DNA of 64,000 nucleotides, taken from the NCBI RefSeq assembly GCF_005577435.1, contig NZ_CP040396.1, positions 4,357,001 to 4,421,000 on the forward strand, in the 5' to 3' direction. Origin of the DNA: Paenibacillus algicola (GTDB lineage: Bacteria > Bacillota > Bacilli > Paenibacillales > Paenibacillaceae). How positions within the stretch are numbered: the first letter of the stretch is position 1; each line of letters begins with the position of its first letter. Below the pieces are notes generated by a model. The model saw only the letters and a list, made by a program, of their open reading frames with translations. It was not told where the DNA came from and searched no databases. The translations under genes and the position numbers were made by a program. This document shows, one piece after another, positions 1 to 7,641 of this stretch.

Positions 1-182
1 TGCAGGATCGAGTCATCCTCCACCGACTCCAGATTGACTCTGCGAATCGCAAACGTCAGCACCTCGGCTCCCGAAGCCGCAATCGCTTCCTGCTGCACGA
101 ACGGACTCGGAAACAGCCCTGTTCCGAGAAAGAAGCGCGAGGTCATCTCGCACTCTCCAATACGCCATGTATCCTTGAGCAT
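1..182 (-). CDS. thiG: Thiazole synthase ThiG, N-terminal part (runs off window)
   Basis: Only the first 60 codons lie in the window. The reading begins MLKDTWRIGE and continues into FFLGTGLFPS and GAEVLTFAIRR, the conserved opening of ThiG. ThiG condenses 1-deoxy-D-xylulose 5-phosphate, dehydroglycine and the ThiS thiocarboxylate sulfur into the thiazole phosphate of thiamine. The RLLLGTG-like strand and the AIRRVN segment are family hallmarks. The gene begins 4 bases after thiS ends and is the fourth gene of the riboswitch-controlled operon. The catalytic lysine lies beyond the window edge, so integrity cannot be judged. Confidence 0.9.
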   Translation of the reverse strand, partial: MLKDTWRIGECEMTSRFFLGTGLFPSPFVQQEAIAASGAEVLTFAIRRVNLESVEDDSIL

Positions 183-186
183 ATCT

Positions 187-384
187 CTAGCCCCCTCCCA
201 CAAAATGAACCAGCTCAATCACCATGCCCGGCGAAACCGGAAAAGCTTCCCACTCCTCGGCCACCAGCACATGGCCGTCCACCTCGGCCACCACCGGCTT
301 GCCACTCAGGCCGAGCCGGTCGATCACCTCCGCCATCGTCCGGGCATCCACCTCACGCTCGCCGCCGTTAATTATCAGCTTCAT
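187..384 (-). CDS. thiS: Sulfur carrier protein ThiS
   Basis: A 65-residue ubiquitin-fold sulfur carrier. It starts MKLIINGGE and ends FVGGG; the C-terminal Gly-Gly is the site that ThiF adenylates and that carries the thiocarboxylate donated to ThiG. The ATG at 384 is preferred over an upstream in-frame start at 429 because it gives the usual family length and overlaps the thiE stop as ATGA, indicating translational coupling. It sits between thiE and thiG. The valine and glycine spacing (KPVVAEVDG, GMVIELVHFVGGG) matches ThiS rather than MoaD. Confidence 0.93.
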   Translation of the reverse strand: MKLIINGGEREVDARTMAEVIDRLGLSGKPVVAEVDGHVLVAEEWEAFPVSPGMVIELVHFVGGG

Positions 385-1016
385 ACTCCTTGGCCTCCTT
401 GATCCAGCTTGGCCAAAAATGCCCGGCACGTGCCCGCCACATTCTCACTGCCGACAATTTCACTGACGGCACAGATGCGCGTTGCGCCCGCACGGATCAC
501 CTCGTCCACATTGCTCAGCTTAATGCCCCCAATCGCTACAAACGGGACCCGGCTCTTCTCCGCCACCTCGCGAATATACGATAGTCCGACCGGAGCCACC
601 ACGTCCGCCTTAGTCTGTGTCGCGTACACCGGCCCCGCGCCGATGTAATCTGCTCCCTGCTGTCCCGCCAGCAGCGCTTCCTCCACCGCATGGGTAGAAA
701 TGCCGATAATCTTGTTCCCTACCCGCTGACGCGCCTGCAGGATCGGCATATCTCCCTGTCCCAGATGAATGCCATCGGCATCGGTTTCAAGAGCCAGCTC
801 CACATGATCATTCACGATAAACGGGATGCCGTATTTGCGCGTCAGTGCCCGCAGCGCCTTCGCTTTTTGCAGCAGCTCATCCTTATGACTTGTCTTGTCC
901 CGAAGCTGAATAATATCGGCTCCTCCCTGAATCGCTTCCTCCATGACCTCAAGAAGGCTCCGTCCAGGGTGAAAATTCTCGCCTGTAATAGCGTACAGCC
1001 TGAAATCTGGCATCAT
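381..1016 (-). CDS. thiE: Thiamine-phosphate synthase ThiE
   Basis: About 211 residues. ThiE joins HMP pyrophosphate to thiazole phosphate, giving thiamine phosphate. Visible family motifs are ADIIQLRDK near residue 35, GADYIGAGPVYATQTK near residue 125 (the TIM-barrel phosphate loop) and VAIGGI near residue 160. A GTG at 1037 is also in frame, but a strong GGGGAGAGG site sits seven bases before the ATG at 1016, inside the longer reading, so 1016 is the likelier start. The 3' end overlaps thiS by four bases and thiF lies just upstream. Confidence 0.92.
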   Translation of the reverse strand: MMPDFRLYAITGENFHPGRSLLEVMEEAIQGGADIIQLRDKTSHKDELLQKAKALRALTRKYGIPFIVNDHVELALETDADGIHLGQGDMPILQARQRVGNKIIGISTHAVEEALLAGQQGADYIGAGPVYATQTKADVVAPVGLSYIREVAEKSRVPFVAIGGIKLSNVDEVIRAGATRICAVSEIVGSENVAGTCRAFLAKLDQGGQGV

Positions 1017-1043
1017 TTGCTTCCTCTCCCCTGTCACGATTGT

Positions 1044-2060
1044 TTAATGGCCCACATAACGGGCATACAGACTCTTCGCCCGAACCAAATCATCGGTTCC
1101 CTGAATGAGCACCCGCCCATCGGCGAACAGCACCAGCCGCTCCCCATCGGCTAACGACGCCCGCAGCAAGTACTCATTCACCTTCAGCTCACGCACGGCA
1201 GGTCTTAGCCGCTCCTCCCACACCGACAGGGAGAACGGCTCGTGGCCCGAGATTTGTACCGACTCCCGGCCGCACAGGCTGAGCTCTGTATTGGCCTCCT
1301 GCGTAAGCGCAGGATATTCATGAAGTCCGCAGCATGGACATTGCTCCCTGGCCTTGCCCAGCTTCATGGCATGGTACTGGTTATGCCACACGTCCATCGT
1401 AATGAGGCTCTCTCGCCGCGCCCCGGTGTCCCCGACGAGATATTTCAGCGCCTCCACCGCCTGGTAGGAAGCCACAATATCAACGATGGGCGAGATGACC
1501 CCGATCGTATCGCAGGTCTGGCCGCCAGAGTCTGCGGACTGGATGAAGCAGCGCAGGCATGGCGTAACGCCCGGCACCAGAATGGCGCTCATGCCCCGCG
1601 AGCTGACCGCTCCCCCATATACAAAAGGAACGCCCTGCTTGAAGCAGGCATCGTTCAGCAGAAAGCGGGTCTGGAAGTTGTCCGTGCCGTCCAGCACCAG
1701 CTCCATTCCCTCCAGCAGCCCTTCCACATTATCAGGCGTTACGTCCGTGAATACGGCCTCAATCTGGATCTCGGAGTTGATGCGCGCCAGCTTATTTCGG
1801 GCCGCAATCACCTTGGGCAGCGCCTGCGCCGCATCCTCTTCATCAAACAGCATCTGCCGCTGCAGATTGCTGGGCTCTACATAATCCCGGTCCACCATAC
1901 GTACATGGCCTACCCCCGAGCGGACCATATGGTTCGCCAGTACCGTGCCCAGTGCCCCCATGCCGACAATCAACACCCTGCTGGCTTGCAGCTTCTCCTG
2001 ACCTGCAGCACCCACCTGCGGGAACAGCATCTGCCTGGAATAACGCTCATTCATACTCAT
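1044..2060 (-). CDS. thiF: ThiF/MoeB-family adenylyltransferase
   Basis: A 338-residue E1-like enzyme expected to adenylate the ThiS C-terminus. Seen in order: a nucleotide-binding loop VGMGALGTVLA near residue 33, the Arg of NLQRQ near 67, a DGTDNFQTR adenylate motif near 130, a zinc pair in PCLRCF near 168, the TCDTIGVISP segment near 182, and a second zinc pair CPCC near 242. About 90 further residues follow that are absent from the shortest ThiF proteins and look like the extended C-terminus of many Firmicute forms. An AAAGGA site precedes the ATG. First gene after the TPP riboswitch. MoeB-type dual use for molybdopterin cannot be excluded. Confidence 0.88.
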   Translation of the reverse strand: MSMNERYSRQMLFPQVGAAGQEKLQASRVLIVGMGALGTVLANHMVRSGVGHVRMVDRDYVEPSNLQRQMLFDEEDAAQALPKVIAARNKLARINSEIQIEAVFTDVTPDNVEGLLEGMELVLDGTDNFQTRFLLNDACFKQGVPFVYGGAVSSRGMSAILVPGVTPCLRCFIQSADSGGQTCDTIGVISPIVDIVASYQAVEALKYLVGDTGARRESLITMDVWHNQYHAMKLGKAREQCPCCGLHEYPALTQEANTELSLCGRESVQISGHEPFSLSVWEERLRPAVRELKVNEYLLRASLADGERLVLFADGRVLIQGTDDLVRAKSLYARYVGH

Positions 2061-2112
2061 GTTCCTTTCTGTGCTGGATATTCATGCAGCAGATCTACAC
2101 GCTGAAATATGC

Positions 2113-2145
2113 AAAAAAAGCCATTCGAGAATACACGAATGGCTT
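2113..2145 (-). terminator. Riboswitch expression-platform terminator
   Basis: On the minus strand an AAGCCATTCG arm, an eight-base loop and a CGAATGGCTT arm run directly into a T tract (A7 on the plus strand). It lies between the TPP aptamer and thiF, where a TPP-induced terminator is expected. A second CCATTCG copy occurs 13-20 bases upstream of the hairpin and could compete for the same 3' arm. Confidence 0.85.
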
Positions 2146-2161
2146 GAACAATTCGAATGGA

Positions 2162-2252
2162 CTTCTCTACGCCAGCATTACCTGGATCAGATGAACGGTC
2201 CGGAGCACAAGGCTTCCATCTCAGCCGGACTTCATCCAGCACCCGCGCTATT
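2162..2252 (-). promoter_or_regulatory. TPP (THI-box) riboswitch aptamer
   Basis: Read on the minus strand this interval has the THI-box landmarks in the right order: GGGTGC at the 5' side, CTGAGA (plus strand 2219-2224), then a long conserved block containing CTGATCC, GGTAATGCTGGCG and TAGAGAA near the 3' side (plus 2163-2190). It sits between a promoter and an intrinsic terminator directly ahead of thiF. TPP binding should favour termination and lower expression of the thi operon. Confidence 0.93.
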
Positions 2253-2265
2253 CAGCTCTAAATGT

Positions 2266-2294
2266 AGCATAACGAAACCGTGAGATTTTGGCAA
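2266..2294 (-). promoter_or_regulatory. Sigma-A-type promoter of the thi operon
   Basis: On the minus strand TTGCCA (plus 2289-2294) and TATGCT (plus 2266-2271) are separated by exactly 17 bases and lie just upstream of the TPP aptamer. The predicted transcript starts a few bases before the aptamer's first helix. Confidence 0.7.
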
Positions 2295-2427
2295 CCTTAT
2301 CCTCAGGATTGTGCTGCCGCCGCGGCCCAACCTTTGGCTCGCTACGTACAAGCGTCCATACAAGTGTGCGCTGATTCGAATAAAATGCTCATGTAACCGG
2401 TGTACTGGCGAGAAAGGAGGAAGTGTA

Positions 2428-2982
2428 GTGACGTACACAGCAGCAAAGCAGTGGATCGGGCAGCCGGTCTGTCTGCTATTGGACGATGGAAGCTACTGCA
2501 TCGGAACCCTGGAGACTCTAACCAAGAAGCATGTCACCTTATCTCAGGCCACGGGAAGCCCGCCGAGACACCCCAATCCCCGCAAACGCAAATCGAAGAA
2601 ACGCGCAAAGAAACGGGCATCCACCTCCGGCCTGTTCGGTCCGATGCCGGGCTTCACAGGAGGAGGGCCGATGTTTGGCGGCTATCCCGGCCTCACCCCG
2701 TTCGGATACGGCGGGCGCCCGCCAATGGGAAGCCCCGGCCCTGGCGGGCCGTCGTTCGGGGGCTACCCCGGTGGGCCAGTGTTCGGGCCTCCGGGACGCC
2801 CGCCGCAGGGCAATCCCGGTGGAACGCCGGAGAGCAGCGCAACGGCAAATCCATCTGGAGCAGGCGCGGCGGGCGGCATGGGCGGCCTGTTCAATACGGT
2901 CAACCGTTATATGCCGATGATCAAGATCGGAATGAACGTCGTCAAGAGCATCTGGCCTTTGGTCGGTATGCTCAGCATCTAG
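2428..2982 (+). CDS. Gly/Pro-rich protein with basic linker and hydrophobic tail (unknown function)
   Basis: 184 residues from a GTG at 2428, chosen because AAAGGAGG lies seven bases upstream; longer in-frame readings lack a ribosome site. Residues 1-40 form a compact segment (GQPVCLLLDDGSYCIGTLE) resembling a small beta-barrel or Sm-like strand pattern. Residues 50-70 are strongly basic (RKRKSKKRAKKR). A long Gly/Pro/Phe/Tyr-rich region follows with GGYPG and GPPGRPP repeats. The last 25 residues are hydrophobic and amphipathic (YMPMIKIGMNVVKSIWPLVG). The composition recalls spore-coat or exosporium proteins of Paenibacillus, but I do not recognise the family. Confidence 0.72.
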   Translation: MTYTAAKQWIGQPVCLLLDDGSYCIGTLETLTKKHVTLSQATGSPPRHPNPRKRKSKKRAKKRASTSGLFGPMPGFTGGGPMFGGYPGLTPFGYGGRPPMGSPGPGGPSFGGYPGGPVFGPPGRPPQGNPGGTPESSATANPSGAGAAGGMGGLFNTVNRYMPMIKIGMNVVKSIWPLVGMLSI

Positions 2983-3011
2983 TCACCCGCGACAGCGCCT
3001 TGAGAAGCATG

Positions 3012-3070
3012 AAAAAACCTCCCCTGCACCGGGTTTCACGCTCTGACCCGTCATCCGCAAGGGAGGTTCT
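3012..3070 (-). terminator. Intrinsic terminator of the DUF4352-type lipoprotein gene
   Basis: Minus strand: AACCTCCC and GGGAGGTT arms enclose a second inner hairpin (GGGT...ACCC) and end in a run of T (A6 on the plus strand, 3012-3017). It begins just downstream of the lipoprotein stop and also lies close to the end of the convergent gene at 2982. Confidence 0.7.
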
Positions 3071-3074
3071 TGTT

Positions 3075-3677
3075 CTATGGCAGCTGGACTTTGAACTTGC
3101 TGTTCTCGGCAAAGGTTCTGGCTTCGTATCGAAGCTCGGACGGCTGGTCGCCCTTTTGGATATGGAACGCGATCCATCCCGATTTCTTTCCGTTCGGTGC
3201 CAGATCGCCATGACCCAGCTCATCATGTTGATCTTTTGTATCGATGAAGAAATAATTGTCTTCTATTTCACCAGATGAGGTGACCACGCTAAAGCTGGCC
3301 TGGCTGTAAGCATAGTCCTCATTGCTTGTATTATGAATGTCTGCATTCACGATATAAAATTCCTTGCCGTCATCCGCGGGCACCTTATCGCTTAACTGCG
3401 ATTGGCGCTCACCTACCGTGAAGGTATATGTTACACCTTCAAATTCAAAAGGCTGTCCTGCCACGTATTCACCCTTTCCGGCTGGAGCTTTGGCTTCACT
3501 CTGGTCCCCGCTTCCCCCTGCGGACACAACCGGTGTGACGCCGAGGATGTCTCTGAGCGCCGCGACCTCCTGTTTCAGATCTTCCACTTCTTTCTCAAGG
3601 GAAGCCGTATCCCCGGACGAGCACCCTGCAAGCAGTACAGCAGACGCCATCATGGGCAGTATAAGCTTTTTCATCAT
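3075..3677 (-). CDS. DUF4352-type lipoprotein
   Basis: About 200 residues. The start MMKKLILPMMASAVLLAGC is a lipoprotein signal with a lipobox ending at Cys19, so the protein should sit on the outer face of the membrane. A short coiled coil (LEKEVEDLKQEVAALRDIL) follows, then a linker and an immunoglobulin-like beta domain with the DUF4352 pattern YIVNADIHNTSNEDYAYSQ near residue 115. A GGAGAGG site precedes the ATG pair at 3677/3674; the in-frame start at 3713 would place extra residues before the signal. Such domains are usually surface or ligand-binding accessories. No partner gene is adjacent. Confidence 0.8.
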   Translation of the reverse strand: MMKKLILPMMASAVLLAGCSSGDTASLEKEVEDLKQEVAALRDILGVTPVVSAGGSGDQSEAKAPAGKGEYVAGQPFEFEGVTYTFTVGERQSQLSDKVPADDGKEFYIVNADIHNTSNEDYAYSQASFSVVTSSGEIEDNYFFIDTKDQHDELGHGDLAPNGKKSGWIAFHIQKGDQPSELRYEARTFAENSKFKVQLP

Positions 3678-3892
3678 GTTGTCCTCTCCTCTAGCTAGCG
3701 ATTCAGCAAGCATTGTTCAAATTAACATTGGTAGTCTACTACAGAATTCGGCACTCCAACAGTAAATTTTTCCTATCTCGGTGAATTTCAAATCTTCTGT
3801 TTCGACTCCCCATTGAAAAACCTATGTATAGACAGTCACCCATTCCGCCCCTTCTTAATATCGTATCGGTATAAAGAAGGAGGGAATACTAA

Positions 3893-4654
3893 GTGGAAAT
3901 CCTCGTGGATAAAAAAGAGCTGGAGGCGCAGCTGGACACCCTGCCTCCCTGGAAGCGGGAAGCCTTCACATCCTTCGCCTCCATCATTGCGGACAGTGAC
4001 AATACGTATCCCTGCATTCCGGGAAGACAGGGCTTTCTGATGAATCATCTGCGGTACGCATTTATCGGCGATCCCCGGAATCCCGGCTCGGCCGAACAGC
4101 TGGCTCAGGCGCTCGGAGCCTACGGCGAAATATCCCGCAGCACCGGTAACTACGCTTCATTAGCGGTATTTGTGGAGACGCCAGAAGAGCTGCTGCAGGA
4201 TAGCACTGTCGAGGATTATCGGTCGCTGTTCTGGAAGCTTTTGAATGAGGTCACCTCACTGGATCCCCGGGAGTGGCCCGAAGGCATCCCGACCGATCCG
4301 ACCGACCCGGGCTGGGAGTTCTGTTTTCAGGGGGAGCCTTACTTTGCATTTTGCGCGACCCCGGCGCATGTGGAGCGGCGAAGCCGTCATTTTCCGGGCA
4401 TGCTGCTGGCGTTTCAGCCCCGCTGGGTGTTTGATGAGATGAACGCCTCCACCGTGCTGGGTCGCAAGATGAAGCAGCTGATCCGCAAGCGTCTGGTGGA
4501 ATACGACGGGTTCCCCGGTCATCCCGATCTGAAATGGTACGGCCAGGATGACAATCATGAATGGAAGCAATATTTTCTCAGCGATGATAACAGCAGCCCG
4601 TCCAAATGCCCGTTCAACCGGATGAAGCAAACCATATCCCGTATTCTCAAGTAG
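3893..4654 (+). CDS. YqcI/YcgG family protein
   Basis: 253 residues from a GTG at 3893 with AGAAGGAGGG eight bases upstream. The sequence matches the YqcI/YcgG family: FTSFASIIADSDNTYPC near residue 27, GRQGFLMNHLRYAF near 46, a central FCFQGEPYFAFCATPAH near 150, and the terminal SKCPF motif. Members are soluble proteins of about 250 residues; some are heme- or iron-associated oxygenase-like enzymes, but no reaction can be assigned from sequence. The 3' end overlaps the convergent amidinotransferase-like gene by eight bases, leaving no room for a separate terminator. Confidence 0.82.
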   Translation: MEILVDKKELEAQLDTLPPWKREAFTSFASIIADSDNTYPCIPGRQGFLMNHLRYAFIGDPRNPGSAEQLAQALGAYGEISRSTGNYASLAVFVETPEELLQDSTVEDYRSLFWKLLNEVTSLDPREWPEGIPTDPTDPGWEFCFQGEPYFAFCATPAHVERRSRHFPGMLLAFQPRWVFDEMNASTVLGRKMKQLIRKRLVEYDGFPGHPDLKWYGQDDNHEWKQYFLSDDNSSPSKCPFNRMKQTISRILK

Positions 4655-5600
4655 CTTTTCGCACCAGGGGCAGTGTCATGCAGCGGATGCCGCCGCCGCC
4701 TTTTTCGAGCTCTGTGACGTCCACTTCAATAATGTTTTTCTTGTGCAGCTTGTCATGGCGAGTCAGCATCTGCTTGTGTGCATCCTTACTGATCAGCAGC
4801 GTCTCGGGATTTACATTCAGGAAGTTAATATCCGGTACGGTCTTGCAGTCCTTGATCCAGTACACCTCAAAGCCGTGGCGCTTCAGGAATTGCTCCGGCA
4901 TTTCGTACCGCGCGCCGCTTCGGGTCAGCACATGAAGAGGAAAGTAGCGCACATAGCTTTTGGACAGAATGAGATCCTCATGAGCCACATTGCAGTTCAT
5001 ATCCAGGTGCAGGGTATCAGGACGGCGCGGCAGATCTATGATACCGATCTCGGAGAAGCCGGCCTGAAACAGGGTATCCTTGATCACGTCTACACTCGTG
5101 ACGTTGGATCTAAGGCCCACGTTAATCCAGACGGCATCCTGGTTCAGCACGAGGCAATCGCCAAACTCCAGGGCAGGCATATTATTGTTAGCCGTGATGT
5201 GAAACTGCTTCGGGAACCATGTCTCCAGCAGCCGGTGTGCATGGATATACTCCGGCCGGCGCATAGAGATGCCCGGCTCGCCTGGAAGGATGATCTCGCC
5301 GAATACACAGGCCAGATCCCGCACAAAAAACCGATTGATCAGCTGCCGGCTCAGCTGGCTCTCCTCCTCCGTCAGCTCGGTAGAATAATCAATAATATGG
5401 ACGCCTTCGGCCCGTAAGGTATCCCGCACGCTGGCAAAGCTTTCATGAGCCTTGGCTTGATCGACAGGCGCATTCCATTGTACATCCTCTGCCGTTTGTA
5501 AATCCGGAACATCCAGTACCGATGGCGAGCATAGCAGCACGGCCTCCAGTTCGCCGTGCTCGGACGTGCAGCTGGGCTGAATGGGCTTGGTGGGTAGCAT
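4647..5600 (-). CDS. Amidinotransferase / arginine deiminase-fold hydrolase
   Basis: 317 residues of the guanidino-group-modifying (pentein) superfamily, which includes arginine deiminases, dimethylarginine hydrolases and amidinotransferases. Catalytic elements are visible: acidic residues in ALEFGDCLVLN near residue 148, the His/Asp pair in DTLHLDMNCNV near 200, and a nucleophilic Cys in GGGGIRCMTLP near 307. EVD near the C-terminus and NVNPETLLIS also fit. Substrate is unknown; arginine or a methylated arginine is plausible. No arc operon genes are nearby, so the role may be scavenging rather than energy generation. Convergent with the YqcI/YcgG gene. Confidence 0.82.
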   Translation of the reverse strand: MLPTKPIQPSCTSEHGELEAVLLCSPSVLDVPDLQTAEDVQWNAPVDQAKAHESFASVRDTLRAEGVHIIDYSTELTEEESQLSRQLINRFFVRDLACVFGEIILPGEPGISMRRPEYIHAHRLLETWFPKQFHITANNNMPALEFGDCLVLNQDAVWINVGLRSNVTSVDVIKDTLFQAGFSEIGIIDLPRRPDTLHLDMNCNVAHEDLILSKSYVRYFPLHVLTRSGARYEMPEQFLKRHGFEVYWIKDCKTVPDINFLNVNPETLLISKDAHKQMLTRHDKLHKKNIIEVDVTELEKGGGGIRCMTLPLVRKAT

Positions 5601-5745
5601 GATTTGACCTGCCTTTCTTCAGTTGATCTGCTTTTATCGTGGCTCAAGAGCGTTATTTTATGTACACAATGTTCATGCATGGATATGTGAAACCGGGAGA
5701 GGATAGAGGGGAACATCACTCAACTCAAGGAGGAACACACCATCC

Positions 5746-6378
5746 ATGCATATGCAGAATAACAGCCCCCAGTCCGCCATGACACCGAACATGCAGCCCG
5801 GCACATCGCAGTTTAACAATCACGGGGGGCATGAGATTTTTGACGCTCATGAGGTGCTGGCCGGCATGATCAATATGCTGGATCAGTATCAAATGTACCA
5901 GCAGCACATCCAGGACCCTGAGCTGAAGGGAATCAACGAGCGGCAGCACAGCTTCGTCATTCAGGCGTACAACACTATGGTAGACTCCTTCTCCACAGGG
6001 CAGGACCCAAGAGTGCCCACGCAGCAGTATACAATGACGCAGAATAACGAGATCGTGTACGGCATCAAGCCCAGCCAGCCGAAGAAGCCGAATGCCTCGG
6101 TCAATCAGCTGTCTGATCAGGGGCTGTCGGCTTATATGCTAGGCAACACGAAAGCCATGTCTACCCTGCTCGCCATGACCGCGCTGGAGATGACTAACCC
6201 GGTATTGCGCCGCATTATGGCGGACAGTGTGCCGAACTTTATCGAGATGAGCTATGAGATCTTCCTGTATCAGAACAAGCATGGCTACTATCAGGTGCCG
6301 CAGCTGATGCAGCAGGATATGAACAGCATGCTGAACGGGTACACCAAGGCCCCGCAAACGGGACAAGGTATGCACTAG
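5746..6378 (+). CDS. CotF-like spore coat protein
   Basis: 210 residues, Met/Gln/Asn-rich at the N-terminus (MHMQNNSPQSAMTPNMQPG). A Coat_F domain covers roughly residues 125-195: LSDQGLSAYMLGNTKAMS, ALEMTNPVLRRIMADSVPNF and EIFLYQNKHGYYQVPQL are typical of CotF and its paralogues. It is expected in the spore coat made by the mother cell. A preceding helical region (HEVLAGMINMLDQYQMYQQH) matches the same family. AAGGAGG at 5727-5733 precedes the ATG with a rather long gap of 12 bases; the ATG at 5752 is the alternative start. Confidence 0.88.
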   Translation: MHMQNNSPQSAMTPNMQPGTSQFNNHGGHEIFDAHEVLAGMINMLDQYQMYQQHIQDPELKGINERQHSFVIQAYNTMVDSFSTGQDPRVPTQQYTMTQNNEIVYGIKPSQPKKPNASVNQLSDQGLSAYMLGNTKAMSTLLAMTALEMTNPVLRRIMADSVPNFIEMSYEIFLYQNKHGYYQVPQLMQQDMNSMLNGYTKAPQTGQGMH

Positions 6379-6410
6379 AGTCCGGGAACACCCGGACAGC
6401 TATAATAGAC

Positions 6411-6530
6411 AGGCGCGTTACGCAGGCCTGTAACGCTGCGGACTAGCGGTTCGTCACAGGCGCCGTGCCGGTTCTCTATAACAGCAGCCCCGCGAAGTGG
6501 AAGCACTTTTGGCGGGGCTGCTTGTTTGTT
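6411..6530 (+). ncRNA. Possible small structured RNA ending in a terminator
   Basis: The coat-gene/glycosyltransferase interval holds a TATAAT at 6401-6406, then nested inverted repeats: GGCGC (6412) with GCGCC (6460), and GCGTTAC (6414-6420) with GTAACGC (6430-6436). A strong terminator follows at 6483-6530. This layout fits a short independent transcript, but no good -35 is visible and it could equally be the 3' trailer of the coat gene. Confidence 0.25.
6483..6530. terminator. Intrinsic terminator between convergent genes
   Basis: AGCAGCCCCGC (6483-6493) pairs perfectly with GCGGGGCTGCT (6512-6522) and is followed by TGTTTGTTT. It serves the plus-strand coat gene and, with weaker A/T context, may also end the minus-strand glycosyltransferase operon that stops at 6541. 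Confidence 0.8.
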
Positions 6531-6540
6531 TAAATTTCTG

Positions 6541-7641
6541 TTATCGCCGGATAATCCAGCCGATCAGACCGCGCTTTATCGCCTTCTTTAACCATGCCCG
6601 CCGCTCCAGTCTCTTAACTCCTTCCAGACTTCGATGCTGGAAATAATATCTTCTGCGAAAATCCGTCAGAATCCATCCCGTCCGAGGCTCGCGCAGGTAT
6701 TTGTATTCCCTGGTGACTTCGGGGATTGGCGATCGGCCAAGCCGCTTGGAGCCCCTAGGCTCCGGGACCGATTTCTCTTGTAACACAGCGGCGGCGCGAG
6801 TCAGCAGGCTGGCATATTCCTGCAGAAGAGGCTGGATGACCTCCAGCAGCTCCGGACTCATGCGGTGCAGATGGTGTGTCAGCACCTTGGGTTGCTCTGG
6901 CTTGAACCCGCTGAGGTGAACAAATACGACCGGCTTTCCGTCCACCCAATACCGGCCATCCTCACGGTACAGCTCCCGCTGGAACATATTCCAGTGCGCA
7001 ATATTGTACTGGGGCGCATCCAGCCTCCTGAAATCCTCGGCGTAGTGGTGGACCAGCATAGGCAGCAGCTTCTGGTCGCAGAACATTCTCCGGCTCAAGT
7101 CATCGAAGCAGTAAATTTCAAACCGGCTGATGAGCCAGTCCAGCATTTCTAAAGAGCGTTCATGCTGCCTAAACATCCAGAAGCCGCTGTTATACAGCCC
7201 TACCTGCAGCAGCTGCAGATCATCCGGCTGCTGACCATCCAGCGGCAGCGGCTTCGTAATATGCGGTGTGAAGCTGAACAGGCAGGTATCCAGCAGGCTC
7301 AGCGCCTCGTCGAACGACGAGGTGACATAAATGTCGGAATCCAGATAGATGACCTTACTGCTGTTGTAATGCAGCATCAGGTGCTTTATCCATGATGGCC
7401 TTACCGCATTGCACAATTCAAATGCATTGTAGTAAATGACCATCTGGTCCAGATTGTGAATGTCCAGCTCCTCGAGCAGAATGACCGTATACGGCAAGTC
7501 CGCAGGGAGGTCGCTTACGGAATCGGCGTCAATCACCAGCGCAAAGCCTTGGTAGTCCTGCTGGTGCTTCGCCAGCGATTGAAACAGCACCGCAGCCTGG
7601 TCCATATAGTCCATTGTAATGACGGTACAAAAGGCGATCAT
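6541..7641 (-). CDS. GT8-like glycosyltransferase
   Basis: 366 residues with a GT-A fold of the type seen in GT8-like enzymes. The start MIAFCTVITMDYMDQAAVLF is a typical first beta strand. The metal-binding DxD motif is in VIYLDSDIYV near residue 100. NSGFWMFR near 155, DQKLLPML near 200 and FVHLSGFKP near 255 match the acceptor-side elements. The last 70 residues are basic and may bind membrane. It is the last gene of the glycan operon; its ATG overlaps the preceding gene's stop as ATGA. Sugar donor and acceptor are not predictable. Confidence 0.82.
   Translation of the reverse strand: MIAFCTVITMDYMDQAAVLFQSLAKHQQDYQGFALVIDADSVSDLPADLPYTVILLEELDIHNLDQMVIYYNAFELCNAVRPSWIKHLMLHYNSSKVIYLDSDIYVTSSFDEALSLLDTCLFSFTPHITKPLPLDGQQPDDLQLLQVGLYNSGFWMFRQHERSLEMLDWLISRFEIYCFDDLSRRMFCDQKLLPMLVHHYAEDFRRLDAPQYNIAHWNMFQRELYREDGRYWVDGKPVVFVHLSGFKPEQPKVLTHHLHRMSPELLEVIQPLLQEYASLLTRAAAVLQEKSVPEPRGSKRLGRSPIPEVTREYKYLREPRTGWILTDFRRRYYFQHRSLEGVKRLERRAWLKKAIKRGLIGWIIRR

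Noticed and set aside
1242..2105. Plus-strand reading antisense to thiF
   Set aside because: Composition is that of an antisense shadow; thiF on the other strand has all expected motifs.
2400..3278. Long plus-strand reading of 292 codons overlapping the Gly/Pro-rich protein and the lipoprotein region
   Set aside because: It is another frame of the GC-rich gene at 2428-2982, rich in Arg, crosses a terminator and has no matching ribosome site or family motif.
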